NCBI GenBank assembly: GCA_964392415.1
Contig: CAYMPL010000050.1
Coordinates: 1 to 14,361, forward strand
Origin: CAYJMQ01 sp964392415
Lineage (GTDB): Bacteria; Bdellovibrionota; JACOXK01; 2-02-FULL-40-11
Reading direction: 5' to 3'
DNA: 14,361 bases
Shown in pieces: positions 5,983 to 14,008 of this stretch. Position numbers and translations under genes: made by a program. The notes under the pieces were generated by a model. It made no database searches, was not told the DNA's origin, and worked only from the letters and a program-made list of their open reading frames with translations. Position 1 is the first letter of the stretch, and every line of letters begins with the position of its first letter.

Positions 5983-6978
5983 ATGAACATCCTGGGGATT
6001 GAAACATCGTGTGATGAAACGAGCGCTGCTGTCGTGACAGATGGCATTCATCTGCGTTCAAATGTGGTTGCATCGCAAGATGAGATTCATTCCCCTTACG
6101 GCGGAATAGTCCCGGAAATTGCTTCCCGTTGTCACATCGAACGTATTCAGTCGATTACCGAAACAGCTCTTTTAAAGGCGAATATGTCGCTGGATGACCT
6201 CGATGGTGTCGCTGTCACTGCCGGACCGGGGCTGATGGGATCGCTGCTGGTTGGGCTTTCTTACGCAAAAGCGCTGAGCTATGCGAGAAAAATGCCATTC
6301 AAAGGGATCAACCATCTGGAAGGGCATATTCATGCAATCTTTTTAGAGAAAAAAATTGAATATCCTTTTATAGCATTACTGGTATCGGGGGGACATACAG
6401 CGCTTTATGATGTGGAAGGAGTTGGAAAATTAACGCTTCTTGGCGCCACCAAAGACGATGCTGCCGGAGAGGCCTTTGATAAAGTTGCAAAAATTCTCGG
6501 CCTTGGATTTCCAGGGGGGAAAGTCATTGATAAAATCGCCAAAGAAGGGAACCGAAATGCCTATTTTTTCCCAAGACCCAATCTTCATGAGCCTCATTTT
6601 CACTTTAGTTTCAGCGGTCTGAAAACGGCTGTTTTGCATCAGCGAAAAAGGGAGCCTGAGGCGAAAATTTCTGACATTGCAGCCTCTTTTCAGGAGGCGG
6701 TCGTTGACACTCTGGTTCAGCAATCGCTTCGGGCATTGGAATTTAAGGAATATCAGCGATTGGTCGTTGCCGGCGGAGTGGCTGCAAATTCGAGACTTCG
6801 AGAAGTTTTTCTCGAGATTTCAGCAAAGACCAATATAGAGGTTTTCTTCCCCTCTCTTTCTCTTTGCACCGATAATGCGGCGATGATTGCGGCTATCGGG
6901 TATCATTATTTGATGGCTGGAGATCACGATTCGCTGGCATTAAATGCGTTTGCGACCAGCCGACATCCCATTTCATAA
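5983..6978 (+). CDS. tsaD: tRNA N6-adenosine threonylcarbamoyltransferase TsaD
   Basis: Transfers the threonylcarbamoyl group from threonylcarbamoyl-AMP to A37 of ANN-decoding tRNAs (t6A), in the cytoplasm with TsaB and TsaE. The product is 331 residues. Seen: N-terminal LGIETSCDET, metal-binding NHLEGHIHA with His111 and His115, SGGHTAL, DDAAGEAFDKVAKILGLGFPGG, SFSGLKTAV, the nucleotide-binding VVAGGVAANSRLR and CTDNAAM with Asp297. I chose the ATG at 5983 over the in-frame ATG at 5974. It gives M-x-x-L-G-I-E-T as in E. coli, places the metal histidines at 111 and 115 as in the E. coli protein, and has a GGA at 5976-5978. A 10-bp perfect hairpin covers its stop codon. rsmA follows 22 bp downstream. 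Confidence 0.97.
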   Translation: MNILGIETSCDETSAAVVTDGIHLRSNVVASQDEIHSPYGGIVPEIASRCHIERIQSITETALLKANMSLDDLDGVAVTAGPGLMGSLLVGLSYAKALSYARKMPFKGINHLEGHIHAIFLEKKIEYPFIALLVSGGHTALYDVEGVGKLTLLGATKDDAAGEAFDKVAKILGLGFPGGKVIDKIAKEGNRNAYFFPRPNLHEPHFHFSFSGLKTAVLHQRKREPEAKISDIAASFQEAVVDTLVQQSLRALEFKEYQRLVVAGGVAANSRLREVFLEISAKTNIEVFFPSLSLCTDNAAMIAAIGYHYLMAGDHDSLALNAFATSRHPIS

Positions 6979-6988
6979 GAAATGGGAT
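6965..6988 (+). promoter_or_regulatory. Perfect 10-bp hairpin spanning the tsaD stop codon, just upstream of rsmA
   Basis: ATCCCATTTC (6965-6974), loop ATAA (6975-6978, which contains the tsaD stop TAA), GAAATGGGAT (6979-6988). There are no mismatches. No T-run follows, so it is not an intrinsic terminator. The rsmA ATG is 12 nt after the stem, and GGGAT, the only purine-rich ribosome-binding candidate, lies inside the 3' arm. It could lower rsmA translation or act as an RNase processing site. Confidence 0.5.
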
Positions 6989-7000
6989 ATTGAAATAAAC

Positions 7001-7831
7001 ATGAATATCAAAAGAGAACTTGAAAAATTTGGTTTAGCCTCTCAAAAGAGATTCAGCCAGAATTTTTTAAACTCAGAATCGATTTCCGAACAGATTGTTT
7101 CTCGAGCAAAAATCGATCCCACAGATATTGTGATCGAGATAGGAACAGGGTTAGGAATACTGACTGCCTCTCTTGCGAAGCGTGCCGCCAAAGTCATCAC
7201 CTTTGAAATTGATAAAGGACTTATATTAAAAATGTCGAGTTTTCTTCCGGTGGGGAGCAATATTGAACTGATATCAGCCGATTTCTTAAAATGTGATCTG
7301 ACAGAGCTTCAAAGAAAATACTCAAAAGTGAAGGTTGTTTCCAATCTGCCATTTCATATCTCCACAGAAGTCATGTTTAAACTCTTTGAGCATCGAAAGT
7401 GGATTGAGACGATGACGCTCATGTTTCAGAAGGACGTGGCAGAGAGAATTGTTTCAAAGCCGCAATCAAAGGAATATGGGATTTTGTCGGTACTTGCCAG
7501 GCTTTATTCAGATCCAAAGATCGTTTTGTCTCTTTCGCCGGATAAGTTTTATCCCCCCCCAGACGTTTCCGCTGCCGTTGTCTATTTTCAAATGAAGCGG
7601 GAGCTGGTTATAGATGAGCGGCATGAGTTGTTCTTTATTGATTGTGTAAAGTCTGCATTCGGGCAGAGAAGAAAGATGTTGTTCAATTCGCTTCAAAAAG
7701 TGGCTTCGTCAGAGGTATTAAAAGAAGCTGGAACAAATTGCGGGATCGATTTCAGGCGGCGCGCTGAAACACTCTCTCTCGATGAGTTTAAAAAGGCGGC
7801 AGAAATGATTTATTCCCTCTCCAATCGCTGA
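7001..7831 (+). CDS. rsmA: 16S rRNA (adenine1518-N6/adenine1519-N6)-dimethyltransferase RsmA (KsgA)
   Basis: Dimethylates the two adjacent adenines in the helix 45 loop of 16S rRNA during late 30S assembly, using S-adenosylmethionine. The product is 276 residues, close to the E. coli length. Seen: KRFSQNFL at the N-terminus, SAM-binding motif I EIGTGLGILT, FEID (motif II), the catalytic NLPF motif, FQKDVAERI, FYPPPDVSAAVV and FGQRRKML in the C-terminal helical domain. The ATG at 7001 gives the usual short N-terminus before FSQNFL; the longer in-frame start at 6944 would lie inside tsaD. The C's of YPPPD are an 8-C run (7553-7560). The last 22 bp overlap the 3' end of the gene on the opposite strand. 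Confidence 0.96.
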   Translation: MNIKRELEKFGLASQKRFSQNFLNSESISEQIVSRAKIDPTDIVIEIGTGLGILTASLAKRAAKVITFEIDKGLILKMSSFLPVGSNIELISADFLKCDLTELQRKYSKVKVVSNLPFHISTEVMFKLFEHRKWIETMTLMFQKDVAERIVSKPQSKEYGILSVLARLYSDPKIVLSLSPDKFYPPPDVSAAVVYFQMKRELVIDERHELFFIDCVKSAFGQRRKMLFNSLQKVASSEVLKEAGTNCGIDFRRRAETLSLDEFKKAAEMIYSLSNR

Positions 7832-9777
7832 AAAATCTCATCCGCTTTTTTTGTCAAAATGTTTTCAATTTCCTGCTGACAGGGCTCCATTTTTTTCTCA
7901 ATTTCTTTGACCTGGCTGTGGAGTCTTCTTTTTTCATCTTCATCCGTTGTGAGATCGTACTGCTCTGTCAGCCCCTGAATTTCTTCTATGAATCTTGCGA
8001 TTTCTCGTGTCAGCGGCTGAATCTCCGGTTTTGAGATCTGAATGACTGCTTTGAGCCCTTCTTTTAATTCTTCAAGCTCTTCGTCCAGATTCTCTATTTT
8101 TTTACCCAGTTCGAATTGAATTTCAAAAAATATTTCTCTCTCCTCCTCTTCCCTGGTCTCAGTAAGCTTTGCTTTAAGTTCTTCAAATTCAAAAACGAGT
8201 CTCTTTTTTTCTTTTAGTTTTTGGGAGATGGAGCGTTCCAGGAAACCCGTATCTTGAGGGGATCCCCCATTTTCCTCCACAGGTAGAAAAGAATCGTCAA
8301 CATAGGGAGGGATCTCTATTTCTTCGCCAGTTGTTCCCTCATTAATCAGCAGAACCAGGAAGAGCGTCATCCCATGGTAGGAGAGCCACTTCCTGAAATA
8401 TTGTCCCCTGAGACGATCCCCCTGTTTGTATGTCCATGGGAACCAGAAAGTAAGAAGGGCACGCCATTTGCTGTCTGGAAGTTTAAATTCCCAGCCAAGC
8501 GGATGATATCCCCCCTCAGCTTCGAGGGCAGCCTTGACGAGACCCGGCAACCCCTCTTTTTGATAAACTTCAAAATAGCGCTGCATGTAGCGTGCCTCCA
8601 GTTCCTTTGCGATCAGCGCATTTTCAAACTCTGGAGAGAGAGGTTTCAGTCCTTGGAGCAGATCAAAATCGGCTGCGAGCATTTTTGCCCGATGCTCAAC
8701 AGAATTTCTGATGAAGCCGCCTGGAAGTGAGAAAAAGGTTCGAAAGTGCCCTGGTGCAGGACTCGCCGCTTCAGCAAGAAGCGATGAGAGTTCTCTAAAG
8801 AATTCTGAGATTGCCTGCGGATCATTAATGAGGCGGTAACCGTAGGGGAGTCGGGCAGCCCCCAAAAGCCAGCGACTCTGCGTAAATTTGACCTCGTACG
8901 GGAGGAGCCGACGTGGGATCAGAAGCTCCTTTGCGCGGCGTCGAAGGCTGAACCAGCGCGTTTGAAGGGAGGGGTGGCGGCTCAGTCGACTTAAATGAAA
9001 TGAAATCGTTATCCCAAGGCTTGCCTCTGCATAGCTCCACAGAAAATTGTGTTGAGCGGAGAGATTCCGGAAGATCGCTTCAATCGTCGCCTCATCTGGC
9101 ACTGCTCCCGATTCTAGGTGTCCTGCTTTTTCAGTGAAAGCCCTTGCTTCCGCAGATAGTTGAACCTGCCTAAGCTCTGTCAGACTTCTAAACGTTCTTC
9201 GGTCAATAGATGCTCTGGCGCTCCTTTCGGCGAGATCGAACATTTCGCCTGAAAATTTGAAGGCTACCGTTTTTACTAGAAGAGCATAGTCATATGCGGA
9301 AATAGCTTCTTTGGCCCAGCGGTTGGTTTCTATATAATGAAGAAGATCGGCAGGGCTTTTAAAAATATCGACCATTTCTTCATAAAGGGCTTCAAGATTT
9401 TTTCCTGATTCGTTCTCGATTTGTTCGATGACTTCTTTTCGGGAGGTAGGACGACGAAGAGCAACTGAGAGCCTTCCCCGAACCGTTTGCAAGATCTCGG
9501 CATGGATTCTATTTGAAATATCTTCTCTAAAGCCTGATCGGATCATTTCGCTTGCCCTCAAAGTGAGCGCTCCGCAAAAAGCTTCGTCTCCCAAGGTTAC
9601 CCAACTCTTGTGTGTCCCTTGCTCTGCCTTCTCTATAAATTGGCGGATGATCTCGCGGAAAATTTTTGATCTGGGGGTTTCTGCAAATGACATCTGAAGG
9701 GGCTGAAAAAGCAAGAATAAAGAGATGAGAACAATATATTTCTTATGAGTCGCAATCGGGGTTGGATGTATGGTCAT
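7810..9777 (-). CDS. Large exported protein of unknown function with C-terminal coiled coil, 655 aa
   Basis: No family recognised. From the ATG at 9777 the product has a signal peptide (KKYIVLISLFLLF core, cleavage likely after SFA, Ala32). A long, mostly helical middle part is rich in Arg, Leu and Glu. A Trp/aromatic cluster (LLTFWFPWTYKQGDR) is followed by a short hydrophobic segment near residues 470-480 (MTLFLVLLIN). The C-terminal ~150 residues are Glu/Lys-rich coiled coil. It may be a periplasmic protein or one anchored late in the chain. An upstream in-frame TTG (9816) is rejected because it would lie in the -35 box. The promoter leaves only a few bases of leader. It is the only - strand gene in the window, divergent from the FadL-like gene and convergent with rsmA. 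Confidence 0.75.
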   Translation of the reverse strand: MTIHPTPIATHKKYIVLISLFLLFQPLQMSFAETPRSKIFREIIRQFIEKAEQGTHKSWVTLGDEAFCGALTLRASEMIRSGFREDISNRIHAEILQTVRGRLSVALRRPTSRKEVIEQIENESGKNLEALYEEMVDIFKSPADLLHYIETNRWAKEAISAYDYALLVKTVAFKFSGEMFDLAERSARASIDRRTFRSLTELRQVQLSAEARAFTEKAGHLESGAVPDEATIEAIFRNLSAQHNFLWSYAEASLGITISFHLSRLSRHPSLQTRWFSLRRRAKELLIPRRLLPYEVKFTQSRWLLGAARLPYGYRLINDPQAISEFFRELSSLLAEAASPAPGHFRTFFSLPGGFIRNSVEHRAKMLAADFDLLQGLKPLSPEFENALIAKELEARYMQRYFEVYQKEGLPGLVKAALEAEGGYHPLGWEFKLPDSKWRALLTFWFPWTYKQGDRLRGQYFRKWLSYHGMTLFLVLLINEGTTGEEIEIPPYVDDSFLPVEENGGSPQDTGFLERSISQKLKEKKRLVFEFEELKAKLTETREEEEREIFFEIQFELGKKIENLDEELEELKEGLKAVIQISKPEIQPLTREIARFIEEIQGLTEQYDLTTDEDEKRRLHSQVKEIEKKMEPCQQEIENILTKKADEIFQRLERE

Positions 9778-9787
9778 GGAACCGCAT

Positions 9788-9816
9788 TTTATATAGTAAA
9801 TTCGCGGTAAAATCAA
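9788..9816 (-). promoter_or_regulatory. Promoter for the 655-aa exported protein (leaderless)
   Basis: On the - strand, -35 TTGATT (9816-9811) is followed by a 17-nt spacer and -10 TATAAA (9793-9788), a 5 of 6 match to TATAAT. The ATG at 9777 starts 10 nt after the -10 box, so the predicted transcript has almost no 5' leader and no Shine-Dalgarno sequence. Confidence 0.6.
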
Positions 9817-9831
9817 TGCCGCCTATGTTTT

Positions 9832-9860
9832 TTGCAAAAGCGCGGGGAATAGGGTATAAA
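9832..9860 (+). promoter_or_regulatory. Promoter for the FadL-like gene and probably the pan-smpB genes (leaderless)
   Basis: -35 TTGCAA (9832-9837), 17-nt spacer, -10 TATAAA (9855-9860). The preferred ATG at 9870 begins 9 nt after the -10 box, again leaving almost no leader. It mirrors the opposite-strand promoter, with 15 bp between the two -35 boxes (9817-9831). Confidence 0.6.
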
Positions 9861-9869
9861 CGCCCCCTT

Positions 9870-11204
9870 ATGATCGCCGTCCTTCGAATCTTTCTGATAA
9901 GCGCCGGGGTTCTTTTCCTGATTGCTTCAAGGCTCTTTGCTTCTGCGGGGGATGTCTACGGATTGAGTTCGTTGAGCTCCTCAACGGGGGGGGTATCATT
10001 GCCATCACGGCCAGATATATCGACGACCTACCAAAACCCGGCTTTTTTAAGCTCTGCTCTCAATTTTCGAATGGCGTTAGGATGGATGGCGATTTCTGAT
10101 TCATTGGCGCCGATTCAGGGGGTGATTGTTCAAAACGACAGCATCGGCAAAGGGCTTGAGGTTGGCGATTTCCTCACCGATTATCCCAATCTCTCCGGTT
10201 TTAACTTTGGTCTGATCTTCCCCCTTCGAAAGCTCTTCCCCAAAATCGCGTTTGGGATGACCGGGTTTGTGCCGGCGGGATCGATTGCAAATATGGAAAC
10301 ATCAGAAGGGGTTCAGGCTGTTTATTCTAATTATGCGTATCGCCCCAGACACTTTTCGTGGATGGTGGGGGGAGCGGTTGAGGTTTTAAAAAATCTCTCT
10401 CTCGGCCTGGCTGGCAATATTTATTGGACATCCGGGGCGAATTCCCAGATCAATATCAATGGCAAAAATTCGACTGTCGCGTTGGCTATGGATATCAAGC
10501 CTGCCGTATCACCCATCGTTGGACTTCGCTATTTGGTGAGCCGTTGGGGCTTTGATGCCTCTTATCATGCGCCGGTGGACTATCAGTTTGTTTTTAAAAA
10601 TCGCTCTGATCTGGTCTTATTTGGTAATACCGGAGATGGGGGGGAGGTTTCAGCGCCGGTTATTCAGTTTTTGTCTGAAAGCTCGATGTTTTATGATCCT
10701 CAAATGATCGGCGTCGGAATTTCCCGTCGTTTTTCAAATGGGCTTTCGGTCGGAACAAAATGGCTTTGGAAGAATTGGAAAAAATATCGCTCTCCGCTAA
10801 ATCGGGTTTCTTTTACGAATCCCGGCGATTTGGAATCATCCGTTCCAAAGCTTGAGTTTCGGGATGTGATTTCACCGGGGCTCGGTGTTGAGGTTCCGGT
10901 ATCGTCGTGGTTTCTCAGGGCCGGCTATCGCTATGAGCCTGAGCGCCTGATCGATCAGGATGAGAACAGCAATTTCCTGGATACCGATGTTCATCTTCTT
11001 TCAGCGGGCATGGGTCATACCTTTGGTTCCTTTCTTGGAATCTGGATACAGCCTGTAACGCTCGATGGACATCTCCAGTATCACCAATTGGTTTCGAAAA
11101 CGATCACCAAGCAAAACCCGGAAGCGATCGGTTATAAAAAAGAGGGGTATTCGATCGGCGGATCCCTCTTGAATTATGGCCTAACTCTCAGTATGGCATT
11201 CTAA
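9870..11204 (+). CDS. FadL/OMPP1-like outer-membrane beta-barrel protein
   Basis: The product is 444 residues. A signal peptide (MIAVLRIF, hydrophobic core, LFASA) is followed by the FadL-like N-terminal region STTYQNPAFL, which carries the N-P-A motif of the family. Many alternating amphipathic strands follow, and the chain ends in Phe (LTLSMAF), the C-terminal signature recognised by the BAM complex. FadL-type barrels import long-chain fatty acids and other hydrophobic compounds; the substrate here is unknown. I chose ATG 9870 over the in-frame ATG at 9762. The longer form would add ~36 residues, cover both promoters and bury the signal peptide. An 8-G tract (9986-9993) lies in the early coding part. 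panB begins 3 bp after the stop. Confidence 0.82.
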   Translation: MIAVLRIFLISAGVLFLIASRLFASAGDVYGLSSLSSSTGGVSLPSRPDISTTYQNPAFLSSALNFRMALGWMAISDSLAPIQGVIVQNDSIGKGLEVGDFLTDYPNLSGFNFGLIFPLRKLFPKIAFGMTGFVPAGSIANMETSEGVQAVYSNYAYRPRHFSWMVGGAVEVLKNLSLGLAGNIYWTSGANSQININGKNSTVALAMDIKPAVSPIVGLRYLVSRWGFDASYHAPVDYQFVFKNRSDLVLFGNTGDGGEVSAPVIQFLSESSMFYDPQMIGVGISRRFSNGLSVGTKWLWKNWKKYRSPLNRVSFTNPGDLESSVPKLEFRDVISPGLGVEVPVSSWFLRAGYRYEPERLIDQDENSNFLDTDVHLLSAGMGHTFGSFLGIWIQPVTLDGHLQYHQLVSKTITKQNPEAIGYKKEGYSIGGSLLNYGLTLSMAF

Positions 11205-11207
11205 ATC

Positions 11208-12005
11208 ATGCAGAGACTCTCCATCATCGATCTCAAAAATAAGAAAAAGAAGAAGGAAAAAATTGTCGCAACGACCGCCTACGATGCCGCTTTTGCGAAA
11301 CTGATCGACCCCTATGTCGATATCGTTTTGGTTGGGGATTCTTTGGGGATGGTGATTAAGGGGGAGGAAAATACATTGGGGGTGACGCTCGATGAGGTTA
11401 TGTATCACACCAGGGCGGTTCACAAAAGGGTTCGGCGGGCGCATCTGGTCGCAGATATGCCGTTTCTCAGTTATCAGCTTTCGAAGCGTGAAGCCGTTCG
11501 AAATGCCGGCCGTCTCCTTCAGGCAGGAGCTCAGAGTGTAAAGATTGAAGGTGGCGAAAGGTTTTGTGAACTGGTTTCGGAATTAACAGGTGTGGGAATC
11601 CCTGTAATGGGGCATTTGGGGATGACCCCGCAAATGGTTCACCAGATGGGGGGATTTCGTCTCCAGGGGAGAGAAGCCTCTCATCGAGATCGCCTGCTCT
11701 GCGATGCAAAGCGCCTTGAGGAGGCAGGGGCATACGCGATTGTTCTTGAGTCGATCCCGGGGGATCTGGCGGGAGAGATGACGGCCGCGCTCGAAATTCC
11801 GACCATTGGCATTGGGGCAGGCGCCGGTTGCGACGGCCAGGTTCTTGTGATCTACGATCTCCTGGGGATCGATCCCGCCTTCCAGCCCAAATTTGTGAAA
11901 CGATACGCGAATCTCTCAGAGACGATTGAAGAGGCTCTCAAGAATTACTCAAAAGAGGTGAGAGAGGGGACCTTCCCCGATCAAAGCCACAGTTATCACC
12001 TATAG
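11208..12005 (+). CDS. panB: 3-methyl-2-oxobutanoate hydroxymethyltransferase PanB
   Basis: Makes ketopantoate from 2-oxoisovalerate and 5,10-methylenetetrahydrofolate, the first committed step to pantothenate and coenzyme A. The product is 265 residues, the usual length. Seen: TAYDAAFAKLID, the metal/substrate site VGDSLGMV, HTRAV, VADMPFLSY, VKIEGG, GHLGMTPQ, the catalytic-loop region VLESIPGDLA, and IPTIGIGAGAGCDGQVLVIYDLLG. The start follows the FadL-like stop by 3 bp without a visible ribosome-binding site, so it depends on upstream translation or is weakly expressed. panC follows with no gap, its ATG directly after the panB stop, the usual metabolic pairing. Confidence 0.97.
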   Translation: MQRLSIIDLKNKKKKKEKIVATTAYDAAFAKLIDPYVDIVLVGDSLGMVIKGEENTLGVTLDEVMYHTRAVHKRVRRAHLVADMPFLSYQLSKREAVRNAGRLLQAGAQSVKIEGGERFCELVSELTGVGIPVMGHLGMTPQMVHQMGGFRLQGREASHRDRLLCDAKRLEEAGAYAIVLESIPGDLAGEMTAALEIPTIGIGAGAGCDGQVLVIYDLLGIDPAFQPKFVKRYANLSETIEEALKNYSKEVREGTFPDQSHSYHL

Positions 12006-12860
12006 ATGATGAAGATCATTGAAACGATCTCTCAGATGACCGAATGGTCAAAAGCAGCCAAATCGAGAGGGGAAAAAATCGCCTTTGTCCCAACGATGGG
12101 GGCTTTGCATTCAGGGCATCTTGCATTGGTTCGTCTTGCGAAAGAAAAAGCTTCGCAGGTGGTTGTGAGTATCTTTGTAAATCCGCTTCAGTTTGGGCCA
12201 ACAGAAGATTTTGAGCGTTATCCACGGCCACTCAAAAAAGATATTGCCCTTCTTGAAGGTGAAGAAGTGCCCCTCCTCTTTTTACCCTCTGCGATAGAGA
12301 TGTATTCGAAAGGATTCCAGACGGTTGTTCACTTAAACAAACTGACTCAAAATCTTTGTGGCAAAATGAGGCCTGGTCATTTTGACGGTGTTGCCGCGGT
12401 GGTATTGAAGCTTTTTCAAATTGTGAAACCCGAGGTAGCGGTCTTTGGGAATAAGGACTATCAGCAACGCCGTCTGCTGGAACAGATGGTTTCAGATTTA
12501 AATCTTGATATTGAGATCGTCGCTCTTCCGATTGTCCGTGAACCGGATGGTCTTGCGATGAGTTCGAGGAATGCTTATCTCACGGAAGATGAAAGAAAAA
12601 GGGCAACCATTTTATTCCACTCTTTAAAGAAGGCTCAGGAACTTTGCGATGGGGGAGAAAAAAGGGCTTCTGAAATCGTTGCCTGCGTGTCGCAAATGAT
12701 TGACAGTCAGAGACCGACAAAAGTAGACTATATTTCAGTTTGTGATGCGATGACGCTCCAGGAGGTAGACCGTATCGATAAGCCCGCTCTTTTGGCTGTG
12801 GCTGTCACCTTCGGGAAAACGCGTCTCATAGACAATGTGGTTTTGGAACCGAATAAATGA
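12006..12860 (+). CDS. panC: Pantothenate synthetase PanC
   Basis: ATP-dependent condensation of pantoate with beta-alanine through a pantoyl-adenylate intermediate, in the cytoplasm. The product is 284 residues, normal for the family. Seen: VPTMGALHSGHLALV with the H-x-G-H adenylate motif (His35, His38), SIFVNPLQFGPTEDFERYPR, RPGHFDGVAAVVLKLF, VFGNKDYQQ (Asn where many PanC have Glu) and the KMSKS-like region GLAMSSRNAYL. A second ATG three bases downstream (12009) is an equally possible start. It follows panB directly and overlaps the DUF502 gene by ATGA. panD (aspartate decarboxylase), needed for beta-alanine, is not in the window. Confidence 0.97.
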   Translation: MMKIIETISQMTEWSKAAKSRGEKIAFVPTMGALHSGHLALVRLAKEKASQVVVSIFVNPLQFGPTEDFERYPRPLKKDIALLEGEEVPLLFLPSAIEMYSKGFQTVVHLNKLTQNLCGKMRPGHFDGVAAVVLKLFQIVKPEVAVFGNKDYQQRRLLEQMVSDLNLDIEIVALPIVREPDGLAMSSRNAYLTEDERKRATILFHSLKKAQELCDGGEKRASEIVACVSQMIDSQRPTKVDYISVCDAMTLQEVDRIDKPALLAVAVTFGKTRLIDNVVLEPNK

Positions 12861-13492
12861 AGAAAATCAAAGATTTTTTAAAAAATAATTTTATCACGGG
12901 TTTTATAATCCTTGTTCCGATCGGCGCCACATTTACGCTTATCGGCTGGATTATTGGCAAAGCGGATAAGATTATTCAGCTTCTTCCCCATGTCGCGCGT
13001 CCTGAAACCCATCTCGGATTTAAAATTCCCGGGCTTGGTTTGCTTCTCACCTTTTTAATTATCGTCTTTATTGGAGTTTTGGGACGGATCTATTTTGTTA
13101 AATTTTTCTTACGGGTTGGCGAACATCTCATCAAAAAAATCCCATTTATCAGCGGTGTCTATTCTGCAGTCAAGCAGCTGATGGACACCGTTTTTGTGGC
13201 GCGTGATGGAAAAACGGATCATAGAAAAGTGGTTATTGTTGAATTTCCGAGAAAAGGACTCTACTCTGTTGGTTTTTTGACTTCAGTGGCTAAGGGGATT
13301 ACTCAGGAAAAAACAAAGGAGACAGTCGTGAATGTTTTTGTTCCGACGACTCCGAACCCGACCTCCGGGTTTTTGGTACTGGTTCCGCAAGAAGATGTTA
13401 TCTCGACAGATATGACGGTCGAAGATGCCTTTAAACTGATTATGTCTGGGGGGATTGTGGCTCCGCCTTCTTCTTCAAAGCCCAAAGTGTGA
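12857..13492 (+). CDS. DUF502 family inner-membrane protein
   Basis: The product is 211 residues and starts in an ATGA overlap with panC. Two hydrophobic membrane segments are seen, about residues 11-34 (FITGFIILVPIGATFTLIGW) and 58-80 (LLLTFLIIVFIGVLG). A hydrophilic domain follows with family-typical blocks: IPFISGVYSAVKQLMDTV, VVIVEFPRKGLYSVGFLT, VFVPTTPNPTSGFLVLVP and MTVEDAFKLIMSGG. DUF502 proteins are widespread and of unknown molecular function. The tail overlaps the smpB GTG start by four bases (GTGA), which implies translational coupling. Confidence 0.9.
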   Translation: MKKIKDFLKNNFITGFIILVPIGATFTLIGWIIGKADKIIQLLPHVARPETHLGFKIPGLGLLLTFLIIVFIGVLGRIYFVKFFLRVGEHLIKKIPFISGVYSAVKQLMDTVFVARDGKTDHRKVVIVEFPRKGLYSVGFLTSVAKGITQEKTKETVVNVFVPTTPNPTSGFLVLVPQEDVISTDMTVEDAFKLIMSGGIVAPPSSSKPKV

Positions 13493-13950
13493 AACCTGCT
13501 CAAGGGATTAAAATCGTTACCACCAATCGGAAGGCCTCTTATAACTACCATCTGGAAGAGCGGGTTGAAGCGGGAATCATTCTTACAGGGACAGAAGTGA
13601 AATCGCTTCGCTTGGGGCATGCGAATTTAAACGATAGTTACGCGCTGACAAAACCGGATGCAGTCTATCTTCTCAATTGTCATATCCCCCCCTATGAAGG
13701 GGGAAATCGATACAATCACGATCCGCTGCGCACACGAAAACTCCTTCTTCATAAGCATGAAATACAAAAGCTTCAGGGGAAAACAGAAGCGAAAGGGTAT
13801 TCGCTGATTCCGACGAAGATCTATTTTTTAAAAGGGCGGGCCAAAGTAGAGCTCGCCCTTGCAAAGGGGAAGAAAAAATACGATAAAAGGGAGTCGATCA
13901 AGCGTCGTGAGCAGGATCGGGAAGCTATGGCGGCGATAAAACGCCGATAG
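13489..13950 (+). CDS. smpB: SsrA-binding protein SmpB
   Basis: Binds the tRNA-like domain of tmRNA and places it in the empty A site of stalled ribosomes to start trans-translation. The product is 153 residues from a GTG start. Seen: the OB-fold core with NRKASYNYHLEERVEAGI, LTGTEVKSLR, the block IPPYEGGNRYNHDPLRTRKLLLHKHEI, KGRAKVELALAKGKKKYDKRE, and a basic C-terminal tail ending AAIKRR that enters the mRNA channel. It is complete. It overlaps the DUF502 stop and is followed after 65 bp by its RNA partner ssrA, a frequent arrangement. Confidence 0.98.
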   Translation: MKPAQGIKIVTTNRKASYNYHLEERVEAGIILTGTEVKSLRLGHANLNDSYALTKPDAVYLLNCHIPPYEGGNRYNHDPLRTRKLLLHKHEIQKLQGKTEAKGYSLIPTKIYFLKGRAKVELALAKGKKKYDKRESIKRREQDREAMAAIKRR

Positions 13951-13981
13951 GTCATCCCGAGAGCCGAAGGCTCGAGGGATC
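13951..13981. repeat. Palindromic repeat, copy 2 (between smpB and the ssrA promoter)
   Basis: ATCCC (13954-13958), GA, GAGCC (13961-13965), GAA, GGCTC (13969-13973), GA, GGGAT (13976-13980). It has the same plan as the copy at 2074-2103: outer arm, GA facing GA, inner arm, GAA loop. The two copies differ in stem bases but keep the pairing, as expected of an element selected for structure. No T-run follows. Its right edge touches the position expected for the ssrA -35 box. Confidence 0.75.
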
Positions 13982-14002
13982 TCCTCACGTTCTTTGAAAT
14001 GA

Positions 14003-14008
14003 TATAAT
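14003..14008 (+). promoter_or_regulatory. ssrA promoter -10 box
   Basis: A perfect TATAAT lies 8 bases before the first base of the mature tmRNA, so the transcript may start at or next to the mature 5' end. No good -35 hexamer is visible at 16-18 bases upstream; that position falls at the right end of the palindromic repeat. Confidence 0.65.

Noticed and set aside
9762..9869. Longer N-terminus of the FadL-like protein from ATG 9762
   Set aside because: It would cover both divergent promoters and overlap the start of the opposite gene, and it puts ~36 non-signal residues before a good signal peptide.
9986..9993. 8-G tract in the FadL-like gene as a phase-variation switch
   Set aside because: An 8-C tract also occurs in the essential-type gene rsmA (7553-7560) and an 8-G tract in the DUF4398-like gene (1293-1300), so such runs are general here. 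Only read-level length variation would revive the idea.
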